DNA from: JAQUPP01 sp041649955
Lineage (GTDB): Bacteria; Patescibacteriota; Patescibacteriia; UBA2591; JAQUPP01
NCBI GenBank assembly: GCA_041649955.1
Contig: JBAZMD010000016.1
Location: 1-16,809 of the forward strand
Reading direction: 5' to 3'
DNA: 16,809 nucleotides
Made by a program: the position numbers and the translations under genes. Positions 1 to 7,141 of this stretch are shown one piece after another. The notes beneath the pieces are model-generated. The model searched no databases. It saw nothing but the letters and a program-made list of their open reading frames with translations, and was not told the DNA's origin. Every line of letters begins with the position of its first letter. Position 1 is the first letter of the stretch.

Positions 1-144
1 ATCAGGCTTAAACCGTTGAATAAATTGGAGATTATAGCAATAAACGCAGCCATGTGGGCAGCCGGAATAAGGGTTTAATGTATAGCTCTGAAAAGCTTTA
101 GACTCGTTGAGAATAGATTTAGCTTGAATAAGCTTAATAGTCAT
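1..144 (-). CDS. Radical SAM protein, SPL-like (partial, 5' end only)
   Basis: This gene enters from the left edge; its first 48 codons read without a stop from ATG at 144 down to base 1. Residues 23-37 read LNPYSGCPHGCVYCY and contain the CX3CX2C cluster (C29, C33, C36) that binds the radical SAM [4Fe-4S] cluster. The 'NPYxGCxHGCxYCY' context is typical of the spore photoproduct lyase-like/COG1533 group. Two in-frame stops just upstream of the ATG fix the start; there is no Shine-Dalgarno sequence. It lies downstream of the hypA/ATPase pair on the same strand, separated by 121 bp that hold a parS-like palindrome. Members of this group have many roles and the substrate cannot be told from this fragment. 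The family call is firm, the function is open. Confidence 0.85.
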   Translation of the reverse strand, partial: MTIKLIQAKSILNESKAFQSYTLNPYSGCPHGCVYCYNLQFIQRFKPD

Positions 145-159
145 TTGATTTATTTACTA

Positions 160-187
160 TAAAATTGTTCCACGTGGAACAATTTTA
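160..187. promoter_or_regulatory. Perfect 28-bp palindrome with parS-type core
   Basis: The 28 bases are exactly self-complementary. The central 16-mer at 166-181, TGTTCCACGTGGAACA, fits the bacterial chromosomal parS consensus (TGTTNCACGTGNAACA) in the GTTCC/GGAAC form known from Pseudomonas and Myxococcus. It would be a ParB-CTP loading site for chromosome segregation. The alternative is a minus-strand terminator for the upstream ATPase gene, since the arms end in A/T runs, but a stem with ACGT at its tip and a weak U-tract is a poor terminator. No parB gene is in the window. Confidence 0.65.
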
Positions 188-265
188 GTTTTATTAAGTA
201 TCTAATTTAAGTAAAATAGTTATTTGGTAGTATTTAAAGATTGTTTATGCGCCGTAAAACGGAAA

Positions 266-1015
266 TTAAACTACACCTTTTGATTTAGAGATTTTATAAA
301 TAATTTTTTTTAGATCTCGGCTAAAATCAGTTTTTAAAATTTTGTCAGTATTGCCAATGGCTGATTCAAATTTTTTATCAAAATTTATTTTACCCAAAAT
401 CGGCACGCCGGAAATTTTGCTCTCGGTTTTTATTTTAAGAAATTGGTGAGATTGATAATTTTCAATAATGCCCAAAATCGGCGCTTTCAGTTCTTTTAAC
501 ATTTTGATATTTTTATTAACCGTTTCCATGGTGGTTTTGGACGGGGTGGCGACAATCAAAAACTTAGTCTTTTTAACCAATTTCAAAATATCCAAAGCCG
601 CGTCGCCAATGCCCGGCGGCATATCAATAATTAAAAAATCCAAGTCGCCCCACTGAGTGATAGTCAATAGTTCTAAAATGATATTGGAAATGTCTTCTCC
701 TCGTAAAAGAGCCGGTTTCTTGCCCGTATAGTAAATAATGGACATAAATTTCAGGCCTTTAAATTCAGGCGGGATGATTCCTTTATTTTCTTTTGGGAAG
801 AGGTTGTTAATTCCCAAAATGGTATGAGTTGACGGCCCGCAGAAGTCCAGGTCTAGAAGGCCTGTTTTTAAGCCATTTTTAGTCAAATTTAACGCCAAAA
901 CAGAGGCAATTGAGCTTTTGCCGATTCCTCCCTTGCCTCCGGAAACGGCAATAATGGTTTTAATGTTTTTTAATCTTTGATTAATGATATTTGGTCGCGG
1001 ATCCATAAATTTCAT
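266..1015 (-). CDS. Mrp/MinD-type P-loop ATPase, probable mmHypB partner of HypA
   Basis: This 249-residue SIMIBI-class ATPase has a deviant Walker A motif KGGIGKS (28-34), a switch region LLDLDFCGPSTH (53-64) and a Walker B/switch II segment LIIDMPPGIGD (128-138). These are hallmarks of the Mrp/NBP35 branch of the ParA/MinD superfamily. The CPxC iron-sulfur ligand motif expected near residue 187 in Mrp is missing (it reads GIIENYQSHQ). Its start overlaps the stop of hypA by ATGA, so the two are translationally coupled. In Thermococcus kodakarensis a Mrp/MinD-type ATPase (mmHypB) replaces the GTPase HypB, binds HypA and drives Ni insertion into [NiFe]-hydrogenase. The coupling here suggests the same job. 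An ApbC-like Fe-S carrier role is less likely given the lost cysteines and the HypA partner. The ATPase family is certain; the mmHypB role is inferred. Confidence 0.8.
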   Translation of the reverse strand: MKFMDPRPNIINQRLKNIKTIIAVSGGKGGIGKSSIASVLALNLTKNGLKTGLLDLDFCGPSTHTILGINNLFPKENKGIIPPEFKGLKFMSIIYYTGKKPALLRGEDISNIILELLTITQWGDLDFLIIDMPPGIGDAALDILKLVKKTKFLIVATPSKTTMETVNKNIKMLKELKAPILGIIENYQSHQFLKIKTESKISGVPILGKINFDKKFESAIGNTDKILKTDFSRDLKKIIYKISKSKGVV

Positions 1016-1407
1016 TTAACAGAATCTATCCAAACGCCCCGGCCTTTGATAATTTTGAAATCCGGGCTTTTGCATTTTGGACATCTAAGATAAGTATGGG
1101 CGATTTCGGGGATAAAATGGATATATTCAGCCTCATTTTTATTGAGTTTTTTAAGGATTTTACTAAAACTCCATTGATACTGGCAAATGCGGCATTTTAA
1201 AATCGCCTTTTCGGTTTTAATTTTGATTTTTGCGGTTATTTTTTTCAGCCGGCTGATTTGTTTTAAAGAAAACTTAAAAATATCCCTGTCTATTTGTTGC
1301 AGTTCGCCTATTTTCAAATTAATTTCCGTAATTTTTTTCAGTTTATTCTTTTTTTGATATTTTATGGCCGAATAAACAACGGCCTGAGCCAATGACCATT
1401 CGTGCAT
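1012..1407 (-). CDS. hypA: Hydrogenase maturation nickel-binding protein HypA
   Basis: HypA delivers Ni(II) to the large subunit of [NiFe]-hydrogenase in the cytoplasm. The 131-residue protein starts MHEWSLAQ, and the N-terminal Met1-His2-Glu3 segment is the family's nickel site. Two CxxC pairs, C72/C75 (CRIC) and C109/C112 (CPKC), form the zinc domain. Between them lies an insertion ending IHFIPEIAH (96-104) and after them KGRGVWI (121-127); both resemble the archaeal (Thermococcales) HypA rather than the E. coli type, and in the archaeal protein a histidine in this insertion joins the Ni site when HypB binds. A TATAAT at 1418-1423 places the transcript start only a few bases before the ATG. 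The next gene overlaps by 4 nt. No hydrogenase subunits are in the window. The family call is secure. Confidence 0.93.
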   Translation of the reverse strand: MHEWSLAQAVVYSAIKYQKKNKLKKITEINLKIGELQQIDRDIFKFSLKQISRLKKITAKIKIKTEKAILKCRICQYQWSFSKILKKLNKNEAEYIHFIPEIAHTYLRCPKCKSPDFKIIKGRGVWIDSVK

Positions 1408-1417
1408 AGTATTTTTT

Positions 1418-1423
1418 ATTATA
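1418..1423 (-). promoter_or_regulatory. -10 element of hypA promoter
   Basis: A perfect TATAAT on the minus strand ends 10 bases before the hypA ATG, implying a 5' leader of only about 3-4 nt. No convincing -35 lies 16-18 bp upstream; that position overlaps a small inverted repeat (GAAAACG...CGTTTTC, 1437-1457). Confidence 0.5.
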
Positions 1424-1446
1424 CTCTAAATAAAAAGAAAACGCCA

Positions 1447-1475
1447 TTGACGTTTTCAGAAGATTATGCTATATT
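1447..1475 (+). promoter_or_regulatory. Sigma70-type promoter of the orphan gene at 1543
   Basis: TTGACG (1447-1452), a 17-bp spacer and TATATT (1470-1475), preceded by TG in extended -10 position (TGCTATATT). It fires away from hypA and gives a leader of about 60 nt. Confidence 0.65.
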
Positions 1476-1542
1476 TATATTATAAGATATAATATAAAAA
1501 AATCGCAAATAATCAATAATTTAATCTTTAAAAAATAATATT

Positions 1543-2049
1543 ATGGAAAAAATAAAACATACTCCATCTTCGGAGGAAGTAAAAAAAGATGAGGAAACGA
1601 CAGAGAAGGGGAAACAAAGTGAATCTACGAAGTTTATATTAGATAATGCAATGGAAGAAAAAATAAAACAAAAATTTAACATTAAGGATCTTTATTACTC
1701 AGGAATTCGAAAAAGAATTGAAATGGAAATGGATAAAATTTTAGCACCAGTTTACATAGCATTAAAAGAAGCTGACAAAGAAGTTGAAATGAAATCAAGT
1801 AAACCAATTGGCTCTTATAAGGAGGCATTAAGAAATATTAGCCAAGTTAGAGAAGGGGCCTATAAAAAGTTTTGTAATTTTGACATTGATGCAGTTCCAG
1901 ATTTCGGATGGAAAGGCGTGCGATTAAGTAATGTTTTAGAAGCAATAGAAAATGAGGAATTTGATAAATTTATTAATACTTTAAATAAAGAAGATCTTGA
2001 ACAAATAGAAAAAGAAGAGAGGGAAAAATTTCTAGCGAGATACAAATAA
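1543..2049 (+). CDS. Hypothetical charged, helical protein
   Basis: This 168-residue protein is not recognised. Residues 1-30 are rich in Lys, Glu, Ser and Thr and look disordered. From about residue 38 (EEKIKQKFNIKDLYYSGIRK) it is predicted mostly alpha-helical and very rich in Lys and Glu, with a less charged patch FDIDAVPDFGWKGVRL (113-128) and a terminal coiled-coil-like stretch. There is no signal peptide, membrane segment or cysteine cluster, so it is probably cytoplasmic. It stands alone on the plus strand between two minus-strand groups, with its own promoter and terminator, and uses ATA and AGA codons more than the minus-strand enzymes nearby. No Shine-Dalgarno sequence precedes the ATG. 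That it is a real gene is likely; its role is unknown. Confidence 0.7.
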   Translation: MEKIKHTPSSEEVKKDEETTEKGKQSESTKFILDNAMEEKIKQKFNIKDLYYSGIRKRIEMEMDKILAPVYIALKEADKEVEMKSSKPIGSYKEALRNISQVREGAYKKFCNFDIDAVPDFGWKGVRLSNVLEAIENEEFDKFINTLNKEDLEQIEKEEREKFLARYK

Positions 2050-2082
2050 AATAAAAAATGAATTTGTTCCGATTTATTTTCG

Positions 2083-2108
2083 CTTAATCAGCGAATTAAG
2101 AATTTTTT
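2083..2108 (+). terminator. Rho-independent terminator after the orphan gene
   Basis: Stem CTTAAT (2083-2088) / ATTAAG (2095-2100) with a 6-nt loop, followed by AATTTTTT, 34 bases after the stop codon. The stem is AT-rich and modest. Confidence 0.5.
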
Positions 2109-2243
2109 ATTATATCACACAATACGGCATATTCGGTTTCTGCTTTTTACAAAAGCCTATAATCAAATGCTTCGCACTTCAGATATGTCGTCTATATACT
2201 CTCTAAGACAGAAACTTATCAAAGATGTTTTTCTGTAAAATAT
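2109..2243. other. Intergenic stretch, possible decayed sequence
   Basis: No gene is supported here. On the minus strand there is a good extended -10 (TGATATAAT, near 2109-2117) with no matching -35 and no gene directly downstream except the antisense of the orphan gene. Minus-strand reading frames are broken by stops every 10-20 codons, so if this was once coding it is now decayed. Confidence 0.3.
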
Positions 2244-2279
2244 AAAAAGAAAATGCTAATCAAGAAACGTTTTCTTTTT
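2244..2279 (-). terminator. Inverted repeat, probable weak terminator of the ppdK operon
   Basis: AAAAAGAAAA (2244-2253) and TTTTCTTTTT (2270-2279) are exact 10-bp inverted repeats, ending 9 bases beyond the stop of the PP-loop gene. The stem is A/T only apart from one G-C pair, so termination would be weak. Confidence 0.4.
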
Positions 2280-2288
2280 ATTTTTTAA

Positions 2289-3284
2289 TTAAATAATGCG
2301 GGATGTGGCTAATTGTTCTAAATAATTTTTTGGCTGGTTGATAATAATTTGATGAGATAATTTTTTTTGTCCGTATTTGACTATGGCTTTTTCATCTGGC
2401 ATGTCGGAAAAGGCGGCAGTTAAGGCAGCGGCTAAAGTAATAGCTTTTTGACCGGCCGGACCGATTAAAAGGCCGGTTGGACCCGGATATTTGGCGGTTT
2501 CAAAATAATAATCTTTTGGGCTTTTTAAGGCCTTTATTTTTTTATTTTCTTCAAAATTGCGGCCGATAATGATTTTATTTTTATCAATTCGCCAATGTCT
2601 CCCGATTTTTAAAAGCGAAACATCGGCGTCATTGATTTTTTTATTTTGATTGAATAAATCTTGAAGCCTTTTGGCAAAACTTTTGTCAGTTAAAAGACAG
2701 CCACCGGCCGGCGTAGGGAAATTTTTAATTCCAAATTTTTTGGCTAATAAAAATTGTCTTTGGCGGGATCGGCCGGAAATATCCAGAAGATCATCTCTTT
2801 TAACCCAGCCCATTTTTTCCGCTTCGGTTTCAGGAAGCAATTTGGCGGAAAGGGGACGCAATAATTTTCCTTTTAATCCGGTTTGTTTTTCCACTAATTC
2901 CATGGCTTCGCGGTGCTGAGACATTGGCCGCTGACCTAAAACTTCACCGGTAAAAATAAATTTTGCCCCAATTTCTTTTGCCAATTGCTTGGCTTTTTTT
3001 AAAATAAAAATTCGGCAATCAATGCAAGGATTTATCGCCGAGCCGTAATGATATTTCGGATTTTGAACCATTTTTAAATAATCAGCCCCGACTTTTATGG
3101 TTTTTAAAGGGATTTTCAATCGTTTGGCTGTTGTTTTAAGATTATTTTTTTTATCTTCGGGAATAAATGGAATTTCAACATTAAGGCAGATTACTTCAAT
3201 GCCTTGTTTTTGCAATATTTTTGCCGCCAAAATGGAATCCAGTCCGCCGGAAAAAAGTCCGATCGCCTTAATTTTTTTTGCCAT
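2289..3284 (-). CDS. PP-loop tRNA sulfurtransferase-like protein (ThiI/MnmA-like) with C-terminal NFACT-R-like domain
   Basis: This 331-residue protein is a probable ATP-dependent tRNA thiolation enzyme. The PP-loop SGGLDS (12-17) binds ATP and adenylates the target uridine. NPCIDC (C87, C90) and PAGGC (C196) are the candidate catalytic or Fe-S-binding cysteines; a paired-cysteine mechanism as in MnmA, or a three-Cys [4Fe-4S] site as in TtuA/TtcA, would both fit. The central GEVLGQRPMSQH and LLDISGRSRQRQ segments match a family usually annotated as 'tRNA 4-thiouridine synthase ThiI', whose C-terminal part (here from about 240, IIIGRNFEEN) is an NFACT-R_2-type RNA-binding domain. There is no N-terminal THUMP domain, unlike E. 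coli ThiI. It starts 6 bp after ppdK and should share its transcript. The exact tRNA position modified is unknown. Confidence 0.8.
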   Translation of the reverse strand: MAKKIKAIGLFSGGLDSILAAKILQKQGIEVICLNVEIPFIPEDKKNNLKTTAKRLKIPLKTIKVGADYLKMVQNPKYHYGSAINPCIDCRIFILKKAKQLAKEIGAKFIFTGEVLGQRPMSQHREAMELVEKQTGLKGKLLRPLSAKLLPETEAEKMGWVKRDDLLDISGRSRQRQFLLAKKFGIKNFPTPAGGCLLTDKSFAKRLQDLFNQNKKINDADVSLLKIGRHWRIDKNKIIIGRNFEENKKIKALKSPKDYYFETAKYPGPTGLLIGPAGQKAITLAAALTAAFSDMPDEKAIVKYGQKKLSHQIIINQPKNYLEQLATSRII

Positions 3285-3290
3285 AAAATT

Positions 3291-5939
3291 TTATTTAGAG
3301 GTATATTCAATTTGTTGTTTGTCCAAAATAACGGCTTGGGCCGCGGAAAGACGGGCAATAGGCACTCGATAAGGGGAGCAGCTTACATAATTAAATCCGC
3401 TTTTGTGGCAAAATTTTATGCTCTCCGGATCGCCGCCATGCTCGCCGCAAATGCCGATTTTCAAATCAGGTCGGACACTTCTTCCTTTTTTAATGGCTAT
3501 TGTTATCAGTTGTCCGATGCCTTCTTGATCCAAGGTTTTAAACGGATCATCTTTGAGTATTTTTTTGTCCAAATATATTTTAATGAATTTGCCGGCATCA
3601 TCTCGAGAAAAACCCATGCCCATTTGCGTCAAATCATTGGTGCCGAATGAGAAAAATTTTGCTTCAGCCGCGATTTCGTCAGCCACTAAAGCGGCTCTCG
3701 GAACTTCAATCATGGTGCCGACCAAATATTCAATTTTAACTTTATATTTTTCCATTGTTTCGGCAGCCGTATTTATGACGACATTTTTTTGGTCTTTTAA
3801 TTCATTAACATGTCCGACTAAAGGAATCATTATTTCCGGAACTATTTTTATTTTTTCTTTGGCCAATTCGCAAGCCGCGGAAATAATGGCTCGTGTTTGC
3901 ATTTCGGTGATTTCCGGATAAGTGATGCCCAGTCTGCATCCGCGATGACCCAGCATCGGATTTGTTTCGTGAAGTTCGCAAGATTTTTGCCAAATTTTTT
4001 CTCCGGGCACATTGATTTTCTCGGAAAGTTCAAAAGATTCTTTCTCTGTTTTCGGCAAGAATTCGTGAAGCGGGGGATCTAAAAATCTGATCGTCACTTG
4101 GAATCCTTTCATTTCCCGAAAAAGGCCTTTGAAATCTTCTTTTTGGAAAACAAACAATTTATTCAAAACTTCGTTTCGTCCGGCCAGATCGTCGGCTAAA
4201 ATCATTTTTTGCATCAAAGGCAAACGTTCTTTGGCAAAAAACATATGTTCGGTTCGGCAAAGGCCGATGCCTTCAGCGCCAAATTGGCGGGCGACTTTGG
4301 CATCGCGAGGAATATCGGCGTTGGTTCTGATTTTTAATGTTCTGATTTTGTCAGCCCAATTCATAAATTCAGCGAATTCTTTGCTTAATTTCGGTTCAAT
4401 TCTCGCCATTTTGCCCAAAATTACCCGGCCGGTTGAGCCGTCAAGAGAAATCCAATCTCCTTCTTTAATTGTTATTTTTTTGGTGGAAAATTGTTTATTT
4501 TTTTCGTCTATTTTAATTTCTTCGCAGCCAACTACGGCGCATTTTCCCATTCCTCTGGCCACGACCGCAGCGTGCGATGTCATTCCGCCGCGAGAAGTCA
4601 AAATTCCTTCAGCCGCGTTAATTCCGTGAATGTCATCAGGGCAAGTTTCGGCGCGAACCAAAATCACTTTTTCCGTTTTGCTTAAAATAACCGCTTCGTC
4701 GGCGTTGAAAACAACTTTTCCAATAGCCGCGCCCGGAGAAGCGGGAAGTCCTTGAGTGATTATTTCTATTTTTGCTTTCGGGTCAATAATCGGGTGAAGC
4801 AATTGATTGATTTGTTCCGGTTCAAGCCGCATTAAAGCTTCTTCTTTGGAAATTAATTTTTCTTTAACCATATCTACGGCGATTTTTACCGCCGCTTGAG
4901 TGGTTCGCTTGCCGGTTCGAGTTTGAAGCATATAAAGTTTTCCTTGTTCAATCGTAAATTCAAAATCCTGTACGTCTTTCCAATGTTTTTCAAGACGCAT
5001 AACTATTTTTTTCAATTCATCATAAACTTTCGGCATTTCTTTTTTAAGTTCTTCAATCGGTTTGGGCGTTCTGACTCCGGCTACAACATCTTCGCCTTGA
5101 GCATTAATCAAATATTCGCCGTAAATTTTTTTCTCGCCGGTTGAGGGATTGCGCGTAAAACCCACGCCAGTACCGCAATTTTCGCCCAGGTTGCCGAAAA
5201 CCATGGCCTGAATATTCACGGCCGTGCCCAAATTATCCGGAATTTTATTTAATCTGCGGTAAGTGGCGGCTCGTGGATTATTCCAGCTTTTAAAAACTGC
5301 CATTTCAGCCATTTCTAATTGTTTAAACGGGTCATCTGGAAATTCGCGGCCGATTTTTTCATGAATAAATTTTTTATATTTCGCGATTAAAGATTTAAGA
5401 TCTTCTTCTCTGAGTTCGGTGTCAAATTTTACGCCAAGTTCTTCTTTTTTCTTATTCAAAATATCTTCAAATTCTTCTTTGTTGATTTCCAAAACAACAT
5501 TGCCGAACATTTGGATAAAACGGCGATAAGCATCATAGACAAAACGCGGATTTTTAGTTTTTTGAATCAATCCGGGAATGGTTTTTAAAGAAAGCCCCAA
5601 GTTTAAAATCGTATCCATCATTCCGGGCATGGAAAATTTTGCTCCACTTCTGACCGAAAGAAGTAATGGCTCAGTCGGATCGCCGAATTTTTTATTGGTT
5701 GCCTTTTCTAATTTTTTAAGAGATTTTTCAAATTGTTTTTTAAAATCAGGCGGCAATTTTTCCTTGTGTTCGTAAAAATAGCAGCAAACATCGGTTGTGA
5801 TCGTAAAACCCGGAGGAATCGGGATGCCGTTTTTAGACATTTCCGCCAACCCGGCTCCTTTGCCGCCGAGTAAATTTTTCATTTGGCCGTTGCCGTCGGT
5901 TTCATTTTTGCTGAAAAAATAAATAAATTTCTTTTCCAT
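3291..5939 (-). CDS. ppdK: Pyruvate, phosphate dikinase
   Basis: PPDK interconverts pyruvate + ATP + Pi and PEP + AMP + PPi in the cytoplasm; with PPi it can serve glycolysis, and in reverse it starts gluconeogenesis. At 882 residues it has the full length of the bacterial enzyme. The N-terminal ATP-grasp domain opens with LLGGKGAGLAEM (23-34) and contains SVRSGA (95-100). The phosphohistidine domain has GGMTSHAAVVAR (451-462) with catalytic His456. The C-terminal TIM barrel has GLCRTEHMFF (559-568), SFGTNDLTQM (764-773) and GICGEHGG (829-836) with Cys831, the proton donor. These positions coincide with the Clostridium symbiosum enzyme. All active-site motifs are intact. A promoter lies about 50 bp upstream, and the PP-loop gene follows after 6 bp. 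The ATG has no Shine-Dalgarno sequence. Confidence 0.97.
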   Translation of the reverse strand: MEKKFIYFFSKNETDGNGQMKNLLGGKGAGLAEMSKNGIPIPPGFTITTDVCCYFYEHKEKLPPDFKKQFEKSLKKLEKATNKKFGDPTEPLLLSVRSGAKFSMPGMMDTILNLGLSLKTIPGLIQKTKNPRFVYDAYRRFIQMFGNVVLEINKEEFEDILNKKKEELGVKFDTELREEDLKSLIAKYKKFIHEKIGREFPDDPFKQLEMAEMAVFKSWNNPRAATYRRLNKIPDNLGTAVNIQAMVFGNLGENCGTGVGFTRNPSTGEKKIYGEYLINAQGEDVVAGVRTPKPIEELKKEMPKVYDELKKIVMRLEKHWKDVQDFEFTIEQGKLYMLQTRTGKRTTQAAVKIAVDMVKEKLISKEEALMRLEPEQINQLLHPIIDPKAKIEIITQGLPASPGAAIGKVVFNADEAVILSKTEKVILVRAETCPDDIHGINAAEGILTSRGGMTSHAAVVARGMGKCAVVGCEEIKIDEKNKQFSTKKITIKEGDWISLDGSTGRVILGKMARIEPKLSKEFAEFMNWADKIRTLKIRTNADIPRDAKVARQFGAEGIGLCRTEHMFFAKERLPLMQKMILADDLAGRNEVLNKLFVFQKEDFKGLFREMKGFQVTIRFLDPPLHEFLPKTEKESFELSEKINVPGEKIWQKSCELHETNPMLGHRGCRLGITYPEITEMQTRAIISAACELAKEKIKIVPEIMIPLVGHVNELKDQKNVVINTAAETMEKYKVKIEYLVGTMIEVPRAALVADEIAAEAKFFSFGTNDLTQMGMGFSRDDAGKFIKIYLDKKILKDDPFKTLDQEGIGQLITIAIKKGRSVRPDLKIGICGEHGGDPESIKFCHKSGFNYVSCSPYRVPIARLSAAQAVILDKQQIEYTSK

Positions 5940-5987
5940 ATATTTTTTAATAATTTAATATTATTTTGATTAACTTGCAGTCATTAT

Positions 5988-6015
5988 ATTATATCCTAAT
6001 TTTAGAATTTTTCAA
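5988..6015 (-). promoter_or_regulatory. Sigma70-type promoter of ppdK operon
   Basis: On the minus strand: TTGAAA (6010-6015), 16-bp spacer, TATAAT (5988-5993). The -35 begins two bases beyond the T-tract of the upstream terminator, so the two transcription units are packed end to end. The leader to the ppdK ATG is about 42 nt. Confidence 0.7.
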
Positions 6016-6017
6016 TT

Positions 6018-6051
6018 AAAAAAAAGGGGCAAATCACCGCTGATTTACCCC
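6018..6051 (-). terminator. Strong rho-independent terminator of the thioredoxin cassette
   Basis: On the minus strand GGGGTAAATCA pairs with TGATTTGCCCC around a GCGG loop (11 bp, one G-U pair), followed by eight T. It lies about 35 bases past the stop of the 6086-6613 gene. Confidence 0.88.
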
Positions 6052-6085
6052 AAAAATATTTTTAGAATTTACATTATTTTTATTA

Positions 6086-6613
6086 TTATTCCTTGCAGCA
6101 ATTCAAAACTTTTTTTAATAAATCGCCCATTTTGCCGAAAAATCCGGTTTTTTCCTGGTCGTGAACGTTTAATTGGTTATCATCAATTTTTTTCAGCGAA
6201 GAGGTATCAATTATTTTTAAATTAATGGCCCAAAACAAGGAATAAAGCTCGTATGATTTTTTGAATAAATCTTCGGCTTTTTCTTTTTCTCCTTGGCCCA
6301 AGTGTTTTGTCCCGACTTCCATTAATCTCATTGAACCGGCCAGCAAGTGCTTGGAAATGCACCAAACTTCACCTTCGTAATCTTTGATAATTCTTTTTAA
6401 CAAATCCTTGCGCATTTCGCGCACGGTTTTTAACAAATCAAAATATTCAGGTTTGCCGGTTTTTTCAGCCGTAAAGAAAAAATGCTCTTCAATGGATATT
6501 AAATTCATAATGGCGATAGAGAGATCTTCGTCCAAAGAAAGATCCAGTCCGCCGCTTTTGCTTTCTTCAACTTTTTTTAAAAGTTTTTGAATTTTTTCTT
6601 GTTCCAATTCCAT
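6086..6613 (-). CDS. Conserved-looking helical protein of unknown function
   Basis: This 175-residue protein is predicted all alpha-helical with no membrane segment. Residues 25-50 (LSLDEDLSIAIMNLISIEEHFFFT) and 83-145 (EVWCISKHLLAGSMRLMEVGTKHL, then a charged GQGEKEKAEDLFKKSYELYSLFW helix pair) resemble a TPR-like helical hairpin. The C-terminus ends in an amphipathic stretch with NCCKE. I do not recognise a named family. It is the last gene of a three-gene cassette, 4 bp after the CPVC membrane protein, and a strong terminator follows, so it may be a cytoplasmic partner of that system. The ATG has no Shine-Dalgarno sequence. Confidence 0.75.
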   Translation of the reverse strand: MELEQEKIQKLLKKVEESKSGGLDLSLDEDLSIAIMNLISIEEHFFFTAEKTGKPEYFDLLKTVREMRKDLLKRIIKDYEGEVWCISKHLLAGSMRLMEVGTKHLGQGEKEKAEDLFKKSYELYSLFWAINLKIIDTSSLKKIDDNQLNVHDQEKTGFFGKMGDLLKKVLNCCKE

Positions 6614-6617
6614 AAAA

Positions 6618-7139
6618 TTATTTATAACATTTAGTAATCCAATAATAAACTAAACTGGCGATTAACAAAAGAGCTACTGGAATCACCACTTTTTGATAAG
6701 GGAAAAAAACTTTGCCGTGATTTTTTTTCTTTAATAAATTGTTCAAGCCGAAACTGATTAAGAAAACCAAGCTGCCCAAAATAATGCCAAATAATAATTT
6801 ATCCATTCCGCACAGGCGATTTAAAGGATGACCCATTAGACCCATACCATAGAAAGAGGCGAGAAAAAAGAAATAAAAGACGAGATAAACAATAAAATTA
6901 CGCAGTTTAAAATGAATATTTTTTTTATCCAGCCAGCTTAAAAACCAAATAATCAATGAAATAATCAAGCCGCCGACCCAAATGCCCGTAATTCCATCAT
7001 CAACTCCCAGCCAGCGCGAAAGCCCGATACCGGCGCCAACTGCGATAGTGCAAACCGGACAAACAGCCGAAGCCTGATAAGGCAAGAAAATCGCCAGAAT
7101 TGGTAAAATCAGCCAAATATTTTTTTTGATTAAATTCAT
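6618..7139 (-). CDS. Multi-pass membrane protein with exported CPVC motif
   Basis: A 173-residue membrane protein. Residues 7-25 form a signal-like hydrophobic segment ending ASA, directly followed by VCPVCT with a CxxC pair (C27, C30) that would face outside. Further hydrophobic segments lie near 52-70, 82-102, 115-134 and 149-168. Additional cysteines are C110 (LCGMD) and C171. A CxxC at the outer face next to a membrane-anchored thioredoxin-fold gene, whose stop lies 2 bp upstream, suggests thiol-disulfide exchange. The layout does not match VKOR, DsbB or CcdA: in CcdA/DsbD-type proteins the cysteines sit inside membrane helices. No known family is claimed; the redox role is inference. Confidence 0.75.
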   Translation of the reverse strand: MNLIKKNIWLILPILAIFLPYQASAVCPVCTIAVGAGIGLSRWLGVDDGITGIWVGGLIISLIIWFLSWLDKKNIHFKLRNFIVYLVFYFFFLASFYGMGLMGHPLNRLCGMDKLLFGIILGSLVFLISFGLNNLLKKKNHGKVFFPYQKVVIPVALLLIASLVYYWITKCYK

Positions 7140-7141
7140 TA

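Noticed and set aside
266..1015. ParA partition ATPase, because of the parS-like site next to it
   Set aside because: The GGKGGIGKS and DMPPGIGD motifs are Mrp/NBP35-type, and the gene is coupled to hypA. No ParB gene is adjacent.
1437..1457. Terminator hairpin GAAAACG...CGTTTTC
   Set aside because: It lies between divergent starts with no gene ending into it, and overlaps the plus-strand -35.
3097..5775. Several plus-strand ORFs inside ppdK and the PP-loop gene
   Set aside because: All lie opposite well-conserved enzymes with intact motifs and show no protein family features.
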